Assembly: GCF_029893105.1 (NCBI RefSeq)
Contig: NZ_JARXWG010000003.1
Coordinates: forward strand, 124,001 to 188,000
DNA: 64,000 nucleotides
DNA from: Parabacteroides sp. PF5-9
Lineage (GTDB): Bacteria; Bacteroidota; Bacteroidia; Bacteroidales; Tannerellaceae
Direction: 5' to 3'
Shown: positions 54,221 to 63,271 of the stretch, piece after piece
How positions within the stretch are numbered: the stretch's first letter is position 1
Layout: every line of letters begins with the position of its first letter
Made by a program: the position numbers and the translations under genes
The notes under the pieces: generated by a model
What the model saw: the letters and a program-made list of their open reading frames with translations, nothing else
Databases searched by the model: none
What the model was told of the DNA's origin: nothing

Positions 54221-55366
54221 TTATTCATCTTCTCTCTGACCGGTATCAGTTAAGGGCTTATAATAACGTAGCGTATACTCCGGTAATAATTCGGGATGGA
54301 AGATCCGGACAAAATCTTTCAACAGATAGTCGGGGTGGATTGGAAATTCTTCATAATAAGGGGTGTTTCCTGTGTTACAACCGAACACATTCCGGTTTTT
54401 AAATGCGTCGAAATCTTCATAAGGAATGTATTCCTTTCGTAGATCTGTATAGGAAATATCTTCCGGATGGTTGTATTTCAACAACCAATAATCAGCATGA
54501 ATCGCTTTGTCAAAAACAAATTCAAAAGCTAACGGCGTACTGCCTGCTCCCGGTAAATCATGAAAAAGATAGTCGGCTCCGGCATCGCGGAAAAGGTGGG
54601 CGATATAACTGTCTCCTGCCGGTACATACCAAGAGGATCCGAAACGTTTTTCTGCAACAACCGAGGGGCGGGAAGTGACCGCTGTTGTCAGCTTCTTTAA
54701 TGCGAGATAACGTTTTTCTGTCGCAGCAAAGAGTGAGTCGGCAAGCGCCTCCTTATCCAACAGGAGCCCATAAAATTTAATCCACTCGGTTCGACCCAGC
54801 GGTAATGATTCCATATAATCAGCTCCTTCTATAATCGGTATACCTATTTTCTCCACAGCGCCATAGTTGCTGTTTTGAAAAGGGGAAGCGATCACTATTT
54901 CAGCACCGACATCAATCATTTTTTCTACATTGGGCGAAGTCGCTTCTCCCAAGTCGACGATGCTTCCTTGTTTTAACCCTTCCTGAACAAGGGGGGTATC
55001 CATGTAACGCGGTTCGCAAACGCCGATAATCTGATCAGCACTTTGCAAAAGGTCAATAATGGCTACATGTACCGAGGTGTAGACGGCTATTTTCTGTATA
55101 GGTGTACGAACGATCGTACCTTTAGGTAAGTTGGCTGGCAACTCTTTTGCTTTGTCAATTAACAGATACCGTTGAAGCAACTGTCCGTTTTCCCAAGGGT
55201 CGTGTACTTCTACGGCCGTATATTCCTCATACCGATCGATTGTGATGCCTCGTGCATAACGAATGGTATCTGAAGAAACCTCTTCGGCAACGGGAGATTT
55301 ACCCGATGGTCCGCAAGAGACCATCAGGTAAATAGAAACAACTATTAGGGCAGAAAATAGTTTCAT
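54221..55366 (-). CDS. Periplasmic binding lipoprotein, BtuF-like (corrinoid ABC import)
   Basis: The start at 55366 (MKLFSALIVVSIYLMVSCGPSG) gives a proper lipoprotein signal; the TTG at 55378 would lengthen it needlessly. The 381 residues form an ABC-type substrate-binding fold of the TroA/BtuF class, with VRTPIQKIAVYTSVHVAIID, CEPRYMDTPLVQE, VEKMIDVGAEIVIASPFQ and a C-terminal half. Its position behind a B12-riboswitch-controlled receptor and a BtuG-like protein supports cobalamin binding in the periplasm. The inner-membrane BtuCD is not in view. It begins 1 bp after the BtuG-like stop. Confidence 0.82.
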   Translation of the reverse strand: MKLFSALIVVSIYLMVSCGPSGKSPVAEEVSSDTIRYARGITIDRYEEYTAVEVHDPWENGQLLQRYLLIDKAKELPANLPKGTIVRTPIQKIAVYTSVHVAIIDLLQSADQIIGVCEPRYMDTPLVQEGLKQGSIVDLGEATSPNVEKMIDVGAEIVIASPFQNSNYGAVEKIGIPIIEGADYMESLPLGRTEWIKFYGLLLDKEALADSLFAATEKRYLALKKLTTAVTSRPSVVAEKRFGSSWYVPAGDSYIAHLFRDAGADYLFHDLPGAGSTPLAFEFVFDKAIHADYWLLKYNHPEDISYTDLRKEYIPYEDFDAFKNRNVFGCNTGNTPYYEEFPIHPDYLLKDFVRIFHPELLPEYTLRYYKPLTDTGQREDE

Positions 55367-55367
55367 T

Positions 55368-57038
55368 TTAGTAGGCAAATATCATCGATTTGGCTTCATA
55401 TCCTTTGGTGTCGATATCTCCTTTCTCCAGTTTCCCATCTGCGGCGAAAATATATAAAGAACTTGTGCTACCCCAGTCGGAATTTGTAATAAAGATCTTC
55501 CCGGACTGCTCATCTACAGCAATTGCATTTGGTGATGAAAGGACTGAAGTGTCTTCAATAAAGCTTTCAGAAAGGACTTCTTCTGTCAGTACATTGTATT
55601 TTCTGTATTTGATCTCGGGTTCACCCCATTGTGCATAAATGGTGTACAGCTCGTCATTGACTAATGTCATTTTTGAAGCATTGTCGATAATTGTGACATC
55701 ATTCGTTTTTGCATCAATACGTTGTAATGTGTTTTTCACATCTCCGTAATCACCCATGGAGATCACATAGATATCACCTTGGCTATCCGAAAGGATACTT
55801 ACAGGATTAATCAATACTTCAATTTCTTTTTCAACCTCCAATGTTCCGGCGTCGATCACCGATACGGTCTTTCCATAGTTGGGGTAATCATTCCCTCCCG
55901 AATTGGCTACATATATTTTTCCATTTGCGACGGTTAACTTTTCCGGATAACGTCCGACTTTTACTTGTTTTTCAATTTGAAGTGTCGCCGTATCCAGTAC
56001 AGCAACAGCATGTCCGTAGAAGTAAGAGATATAGACTTTTCCGTTATCGGCAACTATCCCACGCGGATTGACCGGCTCTTCGCCCTCTTTCGGTTCAATA
56101 CTCTTAATGAGTTTGCCCTCTCGGTCGAGAACGACAATACGGTTAGAGGTTGTCACCGTTGCATAGATTTTAGAACCGTACATCAATATTTGCTCGGCAG
56201 AATCACCCAGTCCGCTGCCGTTGGCCGTCTGGTAGATATGACCGGTCATCTCTCCGGTATTGAAATCATAAAAACTGATGGATGCATTGTTCTCATTCCA
56301 GTTACCGCCGTTCAACAGATACATTCCGTATGGGAGCGGAACGGGATTTTCTACAATATAATCTTCGATGGCTAAGCTGGCGATGTTTTCAGATTCGACT
56401 TCTCCTTTTTTGGTGATTACAAATAGATAAGGCTGGTAAACGGTTCCTTCCGGAATTTCAAAAGTCGATTTTCCAGCTTCCACCTCACCTAATTTCGTCC
56501 CTTTCTCAGTACTGTTATCACTACTGTAAATCACATATCCGGTAATATAACCTTCCGGGGACGGATTTGTCCAGGTTAATGTTCCACTGATAAAACCTTT
56601 CGCTTTGTCTTCATCCGCAAAAAACATTTCTGTGACAATCGGATCTCCACTGTTATCTTTTACAGTTATACTGGCCGCATTAGCAGACTCACCCGTTGCG
56701 TTATATGCAACGACTAAAAGATACGTATTCATCGCAGTTCCGGCAGGAATATCAAAACTGTTTTTCCCTTTGCTGACAGCTCCCAGCTTGGCGCTTCTGT
56801 CCGTTACGTTTTCACTGAGATAGATGTTATACCCTGAAATATTGTCTTCATTGGTTGGATTTGTCCAGGACAATGTACCTCCGATTTTTAATGGATCCAT
56901 ATCGGTATCATTAAAAGTCAGGTTTTCTACTTTTTCGGCAGGTGCGAAAACTTCATCTTTATCATCATCTTTACAAGACGTGAATGGTAGGGCGAATGCA
57001 CAAACCAGGAATGCGTAAACTAATTTTTTCATTTTCAT
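55368..57038 (-). CDS. BtuG-like surface lipoprotein: two FN3-like domains plus seven-bladed YncE/DUF5074 propeller
   Basis: This 556-residue lipoprotein (MKMKKLVYAFLVCAFALPFTSC) has two repeats of about 90 residues with a fibronectin III-like pattern (GGTLSWTNPTNEDNISGYNI and SGTLTWTNPSPEGYITGYVI), then a YncE-type propeller (about 235-556: NGKIYVANSGGNDYPNYGKT, RGIVADNGKVYISYFYGHAV). B. thetaiotaomicron BtuG is a propeller that binds B12 at very high affinity on the cell surface above BtuB. This protein has the same place in the locus but carries an FN3-like N-terminal extension. A binding role is inferred from context. Confidence 0.82.
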   Translation of the reverse strand: MKMKKLVYAFLVCAFALPFTSCKDDDKDEVFAPAEKVENLTFNDTDMDPLKIGGTLSWTNPTNEDNISGYNIYLSENVTDRSAKLGAVSKGKNSFDIPAGTAMNTYLLVVAYNATGESANAASITVKDNSGDPIVTEMFFADEDKAKGFISGTLTWTNPSPEGYITGYVIYSSDNSTEKGTKLGEVEAGKSTFEIPEGTVYQPYLFVITKKGEVESENIASLAIEDYIVENPVPLPYGMYLLNGGNWNENNASISFYDFNTGEMTGHIYQTANGSGLGDSAEQILMYGSKIYATVTTSNRIVVLDREGKLIKSIEPKEGEEPVNPRGIVADNGKVYISYFYGHAVAVLDTATLQIEKQVKVGRYPEKLTVANGKIYVANSGGNDYPNYGKTVSVIDAGTLEVEKEIEVLINPVSILSDSQGDIYVISMGDYGDVKNTLQRIDAKTNDVTIIDNASKMTLVNDELYTIYAQWGEPEIKYRKYNVLTEEVLSESFIEDTSVLSSPNAIAVDEQSGKIFITNSDWGSTSSLYIFAADGKLEKGDIDTKGYEAKSMIFAY

Positions 57039-57126
57039 AATGCTATTAATAATGTAGAGTACATATGTGAGTTATTTAATCGTTTTTCTTCAATCAACGG
57101 ACGACTTTTTTGATCGGTTTACATCT

Positions 57127-57224
57127 GTTTTTTGTTAGAGGTACCTCTAAATTATTTTAGACGTACCTCTAAATCGATTTAGACGTACCTCTGAATTGTT
57201 TTAGACGTACCTCTAACAAAAAAG
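57127..57224. repeat. AGAGGTACCTCT palindrome array, copy 2 (four units, 22-bp period)
   Basis: Units start at 57137, 57159, 57181 and 57203, an exact 22-bp period. The first is the perfect palindrome AGAGGTACCTCT and the others AGACGTACCTCT, separated by AT-rich 10-mers. The same inverted flanks as in copy 1 close it: GTTTTTTGTT and AACAAAAAAG. It lies between the btuB-like stop and the BtuG-like start, so it is transcribed within the B12 operon unless a terminator acts there. Confidence 0.92.
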
Positions 57225-57290
57225 TGTGCTGCATGTAAATTGTTTTTAGTCATAATCAATCAAAAAAGAGATCCAAATGGTGTTTATTTA

Positions 57291-59294
57291 TTAATATGTA
57301 TACCTTACGGTTGCCCTGAAAGAGCGTCCCGGCATGGGATAATACCGGATAATGTCGTAAGTGACATCTCCGATATTCACGATTTCAGCTTGTAATCGCA
57401 AGGATGAATGTTTAAATGTAACTGTCTTGTTGAACGATAGTTGTTGTTCGATATATCCCTCAATGAGATTGGCCTCCAGATTCTGGGGCAGTGCGTAGCG
57501 ATCTCCCATAGCGGTCAGGAGCCAGCTGATGTTTATCCATGGATTTTCCACGGAGAGCGATACTGTGCCCGAATGTTCGGGGGTATAGGGCAATTGATGT
57601 TTATAGGTTTTAGCCTCTTTCTTGGTTACATCGATGGCTTTCTGCCAGGTGTATGAAACGTCTGTTTGCAGGTAAATAGCCAAAGGCAAGCTGAACCGGG
57701 CAGAGATATTGGCATCGATCCCTTTGATCTTTACCTTTCCCATATTCATCATTTTCCAGATAAACATGGTGGGGATAGCCACAATTTTATCCTTTACCGT
57801 ATTGTAGTATCCGTCGGTGGTGATACTCAGGTAGTCTAATCCGACAGCCGGAAAAGCGCTGCTCCAGGTCATTCCAAGGTTGTATTGCCGGGTCTTTTCG
57901 GGATTCAGATTACGGTTCCCCAAGCGGTCATAGTAGAGGTCGTTGAATGTTGGAACACGAAATATATCTTTGTAGGAGGCTCTGATCCGTAAGTTCTCCC
58001 GACCGAACAGGCGATAAGAGAGGCTGACGGCTGGTGATAAGCGTTTGCGGTCGTCGGCAGCATCACCTGTCTCTACATGTTCGGAGGTAAATGTGCCTAA
58101 TAGGCTGGCTGTAGCAGTCAACCGGCTGTTCTTATATTGGCCGGCTAAAGCCGTCAGCGAGGTATATCGTTCGGGGAAAACAGATTTGGGTGTTGTCGCA
58201 TCGAGGGTGTTTTTGAAGAAATCTTCAGCCAGTGAGAATGACAGATTTTTTATCGGCTCATAAAACAGTGCGGCCGAACCATAATACTCTCTTTGGGTAT
58301 ACACATCGGTTTGTTTTCCATCGATATATTTGCTGTGAAAATCCTGATAGCGCGTCCATGAGTAATCGAATTTCCCTTGTGCCTTTATGGAGAAATAAGG
58401 ATTGATACGGTTCGCATAGGTTGCTTGTGCAAAGGCGTTTTTGTTCTGAAGTCTTTCTTTGTGATAGTCGTTGTAAAGAATGACTGAGCCGGGAAGTCCG
58501 CGGCGTGAATCGAACCAATACCCTTTTAAACGAAGTTTTCCTCCTTTATCCCAGTCTGAGTGGAGGTTTAACTCTGTTCGCCAGGTTTTGATGTCGCTGT
58601 TTTTTCTTTTTTCTTCTGTTACGAGATCCCCATTGGTAAAGGTGTAGGGGTATTGCCCGTCTGCCTGTAACCAGTCGGCATGGAAGGAGGCGACATATTT
58701 CGCTGTTATCTGCTGTTCGTAGCGCAGGGTAGGGTTGACCAAACCGAAAGATCCTGCTTTGAGTTGAGTCAATACGTTGAATTTTTTAGCGGTGAAAACG
58801 GGAGTTTCGGTCTGGATACTTAATGCTCCGGCCGAAGCATACATACGGGCGGTTTGGAAAATATCATCTGTTTGTCCGATGGATAGGGAGATATTTTCGA
58901 CATTGTCGAGTGAAAAACGACTGATGTCGACTTGTCCGCTTTGGGCGTCGGTAATGGTCACACCATCGTAACTGACGGCTGTATGTTGTGCCCCCAGGCT
59001 GCGAACCGAGACGGTTTTAAGCCCTCCGATACCGCCGTAATCTTTTACGGTGACACCCGAAAATCGCTTGACGGCTTCCGAGAGATCCTGAAGCCCTAAA
59101 CGGTCTATCTCCGTGCGGTTGAGCCGCTGGAAAGGAGTTGCCTGACGTGTAACGGCAGGACGCATTTTTTCGACCACTTCCACGTCGGAAAGTGTACGAT
59201 AAGTCGTTGTATCCCCCTGTTGAGCATAGGCAATCGTGATAGGAAACAACCATGCACAATAAAGGCATGCCCTTCTTAAAAACGAACGCAGCAT
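57291..59294 (-). CDS. btuB: TonB-dependent cobalamin receptor (BtuB-like)
   Basis: This 667-residue outer-membrane receptor has a signal peptide (MLRSFLRRACLYCAWLFPITIAYA), a plug (about 35-160, with VEVVEKMRPAVTRQATPFQR and VSVRSLGAQHTAVSYDGVTI) and a 22-strand barrel ending in a Tyr (RATVRYTY). There is no STN or carboxypeptidase-like domain. A cobalamin riboswitch directly upstream assigns it to corrinoid uptake. BtuG-like and BtuF-like genes follow. Confidence 0.88.
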   Translation of the reverse strand: MLRSFLRRACLYCAWLFPITIAYAQQGDTTTYRTLSDVEVVEKMRPAVTRQATPFQRLNRTEIDRLGLQDLSEAVKRFSGVTVKDYGGIGGLKTVSVRSLGAQHTAVSYDGVTITDAQSGQVDISRFSLDNVENISLSIGQTDDIFQTARMYASAGALSIQTETPVFTAKKFNVLTQLKAGSFGLVNPTLRYEQQITAKYVASFHADWLQADGQYPYTFTNGDLVTEEKRKNSDIKTWRTELNLHSDWDKGGKLRLKGYWFDSRRGLPGSVILYNDYHKERLQNKNAFAQATYANRINPYFSIKAQGKFDYSWTRYQDFHSKYIDGKQTDVYTQREYYGSAALFYEPIKNLSFSLAEDFFKNTLDATTPKSVFPERYTSLTALAGQYKNSRLTATASLLGTFTSEHVETGDAADDRKRLSPAVSLSYRLFGRENLRIRASYKDIFRVPTFNDLYYDRLGNRNLNPEKTRQYNLGMTWSSAFPAVGLDYLSITTDGYYNTVKDKIVAIPTMFIWKMMNMGKVKIKGIDANISARFSLPLAIYLQTDVSYTWQKAIDVTKKEAKTYKHQLPYTPEHSGTVSLSVENPWINISWLLTAMGDRYALPQNLEANLIEGYIEQQLSFNKTVTFKHSSLRLQAEIVNIGDVTYDIIRYYPMPGRSFRATVRYTY

Positions 59295-59340
59295 AAGTTA
59301 TCGGTTTATCAATCCCTTTACCCGAGGCATTGTATAATAA

Positions 59341-59605
59341 AATTAGGGCAGGTTTTCTGACTTGTTCTCCCTTTATCGGCCGCCTTCCCAACGGTTCAAT
59401 GGCAATTGACAATGGATAATTGACAACTGTTTTTTGAACCTTTTAATTGTCAATTGTCGATTGTCAACTGTCAATTAATTGTCAGTGGCAACAAGATTTG
59501 CCGGGGTTTTAAGAACTTACAGCTACGGGTACAGTTCCGGATTTTCACCGGATTCCCTTTTACTAACTCTTCCAGAACAGGAATGAGTTACACCATAATT
59601 TTCCG
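59341..59605 (-). promoter_or_regulatory. Cobalamin riboswitch with an inserted repeat hairpin
   Basis: Read on the minus strand, the element contains AAGGGAATCCGGTGAAAATC and AACTGTACCCG, then AGCTGTAAG, GCCACTG, TTGGGAAGGCG, and the B12 box AAGTCAGAAAACCTGCC (plus 59347-59363). It ends about 45 bp before the btuB ATG. When adenosylcobalamin binds, expression of the receptor should fall. Between GCCACTG and GGGAAGG it holds an extra ~85 bases of ATTGACAAT-type repeats. Confidence 0.92.
59404..59470. repeat. ATTGACAA-type inverted repeat inside the riboswitch
   Basis: Bases 59404-59429 and 59444-59469 are imperfect reverse complements (about 21 of 26 positions), built from repeated ATTGACA / TTGTCAA units spaced 14 bp apart. 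It would form a long stem in a peripheral part of the riboswitch. Similar units occur in the array at 32609-32690. Confidence 0.8.
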
Positions 59606-59673
59606 CAAAGATAGTTGTTTTTTATAAAAAGCGGCAGCCTATTCTTTCTTTTTGAAAGAGCGGCTGCTTTTAT

Positions 59674-61473
59674 TTATAGTTTGGCTTGTCGTTTCCGGTC
59701 GTTTTCGTCTAATAGGATTTTACGCATACGCATATAATTAGGTGTGATTTCGACATATTCGTCTACCTTTATATACTCTAAGGCATCCTCAAGACTGAAT
59801 ACAATAGGAGGTGCTAATGCAACTTTGTCGTCCGAACCGGAAGCGCGCATATTGGTTAGTTTTTTACTTTTAGTGACATTCACCACCAGATCGCCTTCTT
59901 TGGAGTGTTCTCCGACTACCTCTCCGGCATACACCTCTTCTCCCGGTGGGATAAAGAAACGACCGCGTGATTGAAGGTTGTTTAAGGCATAGGCAAAAGC
60001 TGTTCCGGTTTCCATCGCTATGATCGAACCGTTCATTCGTCTTTCGATTTCTCCTTTCCAGGGTTGATATTCCAGAAAGCGGTGAGCCATAATCGCTTCG
60101 CCGGCCGAGGCTGTGAGAACAGCATTGTTTAAGCCGATGATACCGCGTGAGGGGATAGTGAATTCCAGGTGGATCCGACCGTTCTTGTTCTCCATCATGG
60201 TCATTTCACCTTTACGTTTGGTGACCATGTCGATGATCCGGCTGGAACTCTCTTCCGGAAGATTTACCGTGAGTTGTTCGATCGGCTCGCATTTGACGCC
60301 GTCGATCTCTTTAATGATCACTTGTGGTTGTCCGACCTGTAGCTCGTATCCTTCCCGACGCATAGTTTCGATCAGTACGGATAAATGCAATACACCGCGG
60401 CCGTAGACCAACCAGGAGTCGGCAGAGTCTGTGGCAACAACTCGCAATGCCAGGTTCTTGTCTAACTCCTTTTGAAGCCGTTCATAGATATGACGGGAGG
60501 TGACGAATTTTCCGTCTTTACCAAAAAATGGCGAGTTGTTGATTGTGAATAACATCGACATGGTAGGTTCGTCGATCGCGATTGTCGGTAGCGGATCGGG
60601 ATCATTGATGTCGCAAATCGTCTCTCCGATTTCGAATCCTTCAATACCGATGATGGCGCAAATATCACCAGATCTGACCGACTGAACTTTGGTGCGTCCT
60701 AAACCTTCAAAAACATTGATCTCTTTGATCCTTGATTTGACCATCGCGCCGTCGCGTTTACACAACATGATGTCTTGACCCTCTTTCAATTCTCCCCGGT
60801 GAACACGCCCTACAGCGATACGTCCTACATATTTCGAATAATCCAGTGAGGTGATCAATAGCTGTGAAGTCCCTTCCAAGACTTCAGGCTCAGGAATATA
60901 TTCAATAATACCATCCAATAATGAAAAAATGTCTTGGGTCGGTTTATTCCAATCGTCAGACATCCATCCCTGTTTGGCTGATCCGTAAAAAGTGGGAAAA
61001 TCGAGCTGGTTTTCTGTCGCATCCAAGCTGAACATCAGGTCAAAGACCATTTCCTGTACTTCCGAAGGGCGACAGTTGGGTTTGTCTACTTTATTTATAA
61101 CTACCACCGGTTTGAGTCCCAGTTGGATCGCTTTCTGTAATACAAAGCGGGTTTGAGGCATAGGTCCTTCGAAAGCGTCTACCAGTAGTAGGCAACCGTC
61201 GGCCATATTTAAAACACGTTCGACTTCGCCGCCGAAATCGGCATGCCCCGGAGTATCGATGATATTGATCTTATACCCTTTATAATCGATGGATACATTT
61301 TTGGCCAGGATCGTGATCCCACGCTCTCGTTCCAAATCATTACTGTCAAGGAATTGGTCTAAATCGGCATTTTCATCCCGAAAAAGTTTGCCGGCTAATA
61401 ACATCTTATCGACCAAAGTTGTTTTACCATGGTCTACGTGCGCAATAATTGCGATGTTTCTGATCTTTTGCAT
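59674..61473 (-). CDS. typA: Ribosome-associated GTPase TypA/BipA
   Basis: This 599-residue translational GTPase begins with the G1 motif [16 protein letters not shown] and has [11 protein letters not shown] (G3) and [13 protein letters not shown] (G4), then EF-G-like domains III and V and the BipA-specific C-terminal domain (about 480-599). It is associated with ribosome assembly and stress or cold growth. The gene is monocistronic and divergent from rpsO. Confidence 0.97.
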   Translation of the reverse strand: MQKIRNIAIIAHVDHGKTTLVDKMLLAGKLFRDENADLDQFLDSNDLERERGITILAKNVSIDYKGYKINIIDTPGHADFGGEVERVLNMADGCLLLVDAFEGPMPQTRFVLQKAIQLGLKPVVVINKVDKPNCRPSEVQEMVFDLMFSLDATENQLDFPTFYGSAKQGWMSDDWNKPTQDIFSLLDGIIEYIPEPEVLEGTSQLLITSLDYSKYVGRIAVGRVHRGELKEGQDIMLCKRDGAMVKSRIKEINVFEGLGRTKVQSVRSGDICAIIGIEGFEIGETICDINDPDPLPTIAIDEPTMSMLFTINNSPFFGKDGKFVTSRHIYERLQKELDKNLALRVVATDSADSWLVYGRGVLHLSVLIETMRREGYELQVGQPQVIIKEIDGVKCEPIEQLTVNLPEESSSRIIDMVTKRKGEMTMMENKNGRIHLEFTIPSRGIIGLNNAVLTASAGEAIMAHRFLEYQPWKGEIERRMNGSIIAMETGTAFAYALNNLQSRGRFFIPPGEEVYAGEVVGEHSKEGDLVVNVTKSKKLTNMRASGSDDKVALAPPIVFSLEDALEYIKVDEYVEITPNYMRMRKILLDENDRKRQAKL

Positions 61474-61494
61474 TGAAGACTAAATTTGTGGGCA

Positions 61495-61502
61495 CAAAAG
61501 TA
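61495..61502 (-). promoter_or_regulatory. -7 element for typA
   Basis: TACTTTTG on the minus strand, 22 bp upstream of the typA ATG, fits TAnnTTTG. Confidence 0.55.
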
Positions 61503-61567
61503 CGACAATTTTATTAGAACTTTGTGGGTGTAAAACGGTAAAATAGAAAAAAGATCATCTCCGACAC

Positions 61568-61597
61568 TTGTGATTCAAAAAATAATCCATATATTTG
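61568..61597 (+). promoter_or_regulatory. Promoter of rpsO
   Basis: TTG (61568-61570) and TATATTTG (61590-61597) are spaced 19 bp, matching the Bacteroidetes consensus, and lie about 50 bp before the rpsO ATG. Confidence 0.75.
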
Positions 61598-61645
61598 CAG
61601 CCGCTTAAATAACATAGTATTAATTTATTAAAGTAACAAAGAATC

Positions 61646-61921
61646 ATGTATTTAGATTCAGCAAAAAAAGAAGAATTATTTGAAAAACACGGAAGAGCAA
61701 AGTCGGCAAAAGATACCGGTTCTCCGGAAAGCCAGATCGCTTTGTTTACATTCCGTATTGCTCATCTGACTGAGCATTTGAAAAAGAATCACAAAGATCA
61801 CAGTACTGAAAGAGCTTTGAAAATGTTGGTAGGTAAACGTCGTCGCTTGTTGGATTATCTGACTAAAAAAGATATCAATCGCTACCGTGCTATCATCAAG
61901 GAACTTGGAATCAGAAAATAA
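61646..61921 (+). CDS. rpsO: 30S ribosomal protein S15
   Basis: This 91-residue primary 16S rRNA-binding protein has the S15 signature (TGSPESQIALFTFRIAHLTE, KNHKDHSTERALKMLVGKRR, LLDYLTKKDINRY). Length is normal (89 in E. coli). It has its own promoter and a strong terminator. No typical S15 autoregulatory pseudoknot could be recognised by eye. Confidence 0.98.
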   Translation: MYLDSAKKEELFEKHGRAKSAKDTGSPESQIALFTFRIAHLTEHLKKNHKDHSTERALKMLVGKRRRLLDYLTKKDINRYRAIIKELGIRK

Positions 61922-61940
61922 GAGGTTCATAATAATCATT

Positions 61941-61985
61941 AAAAAGACTGCTTCAACTATCATATTGAAGCAGTCTTTTTGTTTT
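61941..61985 (+). terminator. Terminator of rpsO
   Basis: A perfect 16-bp stem (61941-61956 with 61965-61980) with GACTGCTTCAA in the arm, followed by T residues. Confidence 0.9.
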
Positions 61986-62061
61986 TAATGCATCTATATA
62001 ATAGGTTCATATCCTTTTTCTTTTTTTTACAGAACCTATAACTTCAAACAGACAGCAACAA

Positions 62062-62949
62062 ATGACAAACCTTACATATGCGTTTAATCTCCCTGTGCAG
62101 TTTAAACGTTACAAACAGAAGCGGATAAAGAGGCAACTGTTAAAGAAGTATAGCTATTTACTTCAGGATTCCAAACTACAGGAAGAGCAAAAAAAAGCGG
62201 ATACACGGTTTCTTTATCCGATATGGGTATGCTGGTGGCAGGGGGAAGAAAAAATGCCTGAATTGGTAAAGGCGTGTTATCAATCACTACTTCAAGGAGC
62301 AAACGGGCATCCTGTTCATCTGATTACGAAAGAAAATTATACCGATTATATCACACTTCCATCCTATATCATGGAAAAGGTCGAAAGCGGAATGATCACA
62401 TTGACTCATCTTTCGGATATCATACGTGTTTGTCTGATCTATACGCACGGTGGATTATGGATCGATTCGACGATACTGGTTACACAATCATTGCCTGAGT
62501 TTGATTCTTGCTTTTTTAGTATCAAACATAAAAAGAAGGGAGTCCATGTTTCGGATTATCGCTGGACCTCATTTCTCCTATATGGAGAAAAAGAGAATCT
62601 TTTGTGTTATTTTCTCCGATTATTTTTCTTTACTTATTGGGAGCGTGAGTGCAAATTGATCACCTACCTTATGATCGATTATGTCATATCAATTGCATAT
62701 GATGCGATACCAGCTATAACGAAAATGATCGACGATGTTCCTTTTAATAATTTGCATCATAACGATCTTCGTTATCTGCTTAAAACCAATGAAGCCTATA
62801 ATACACTTTTATTTCAAGAACTCTGTTCGGAAACTTATCTTCATAAACTAACTTGGAAAAGGGCGTTTGAGAAATACACCAAGAAGAATGAATGGACCTT
62901 TTATGAATACCTTATTGTACATTATTTGCATGAGGATGCAGAAGTGTAA
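62062..62949 (+). CDS. Capsular polysaccharide synthesis-type glycosyltransferase (GT32-like)
   Basis: This 295-residue protein has the Caps_synth / Gly_transf_sug layout: an N-terminal basic region, YPIWVCWWQGEEKMPELVKA, HLSDIIRVCLIYTHGGLWID with the DxD-like WIDSTI at about 135-140, and a hydrophobic C-terminal half. Such enzymes transfer sugars in capsule or O-antigen synthesis. It stands alone, away from any capsule cluster, with no membrane helix at the N-terminus. Acceptor and donor are unknown. Confidence 0.85.
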   Translation: MTNLTYAFNLPVQFKRYKQKRIKRQLLKKYSYLLQDSKLQEEQKKADTRFLYPIWVCWWQGEEKMPELVKACYQSLLQGANGHPVHLITKENYTDYITLPSYIMEKVESGMITLTHLSDIIRVCLIYTHGGLWIDSTILVTQSLPEFDSCFFSIKHKKKGVHVSDYRWTSFLLYGEKENLLCYFLRLFFFTYWERECKLITYLMIDYVISIAYDAIPAITKMIDDVPFNNLHHNDLRYLLKTNEAYNTLLFQELCSETYLHKLTWKRAFEKYTKKNEWTFYEYLIVHYLHEDAEV

Positions 62950-62964
62950 AGTCAGATAAAAAAG

Positions 62965-63072
62965 AAAAAAGGACTACTCGCCCTTTCCTAAAACAATTAA
63001 AGGCTGTCTTCACAGACAACCCCTAACCAAATTTTGTTAACCTTAAATCTAATACTATTATGAAAAAACCAC
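62965..63072 (-). ncRNA. Candidate small RNA (minus strand)
   Basis: A strong minus-strand promoter at 63077-63107 would start a transcript near 63070 that runs to a hairpin plus U run at about 62965-62988. The predicted ~105-nt RNA contains an 8-bp stem GGTTGTCT/AGACAGCC closing a GTGA tetraloop (plus 63002-63021) and no ORF. It does not overlap the glycosyltransferase stop at 62947-62949. The opposite strand has a 20-codon ORF starting at 63060, considered accidental. Expression is unproven. Confidence 0.4.
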
Positions 63073-63076
63073 GATA

Positions 63077-63107
63077 CAAAGATAGGCTTCCCAGATCCTT
63101 TTGTCAA
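63077..63107 (-). promoter_or_regulatory. Minus-strand promoter of the candidate sRNA
   Basis: On the minus strand TTGACA (63107-63102) and TATCTTTG (63084-63077) have 17 bp between the hexamer and the -7 box (20 from the TTG), a good match to the Bacteroidetes consensus. No gene on this strand starts nearby except the proposed sRNA. Confidence 0.6.
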
Positions 63108-63230
63108 TACATTTCCGGCTAATAGATGTTAAGCAGGACGGCGTTTGCCGCTAAAAAATGTTACATAACATGAAACTAAGTATATTATAACAATAGTTCG
63201 TTAAAATTAAAGATCATTTCACCGATTTTG

Positions 63231-63238
63231 TATTTTTG
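63231..63238 (+). promoter_or_regulatory. -7 element for the DUF1343 gene
   Basis: TATTTTTG fits TAnnTTTG and lies 33 bp before the ATG at 63272. The -33 box is unclear. Confidence 0.45.
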
Positions 63239-63271
63239 TCATTCTCACTTTACTCAGAAAAGTATGCTTCT

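Noticed and set aside
63060-63122. 20-codon plus-strand ORF (MKKPRYKDRLPRSFCQYISG)
   Set aside because: Too short and without a family; a minus-strand promoter covers the same bases and explains the region better.
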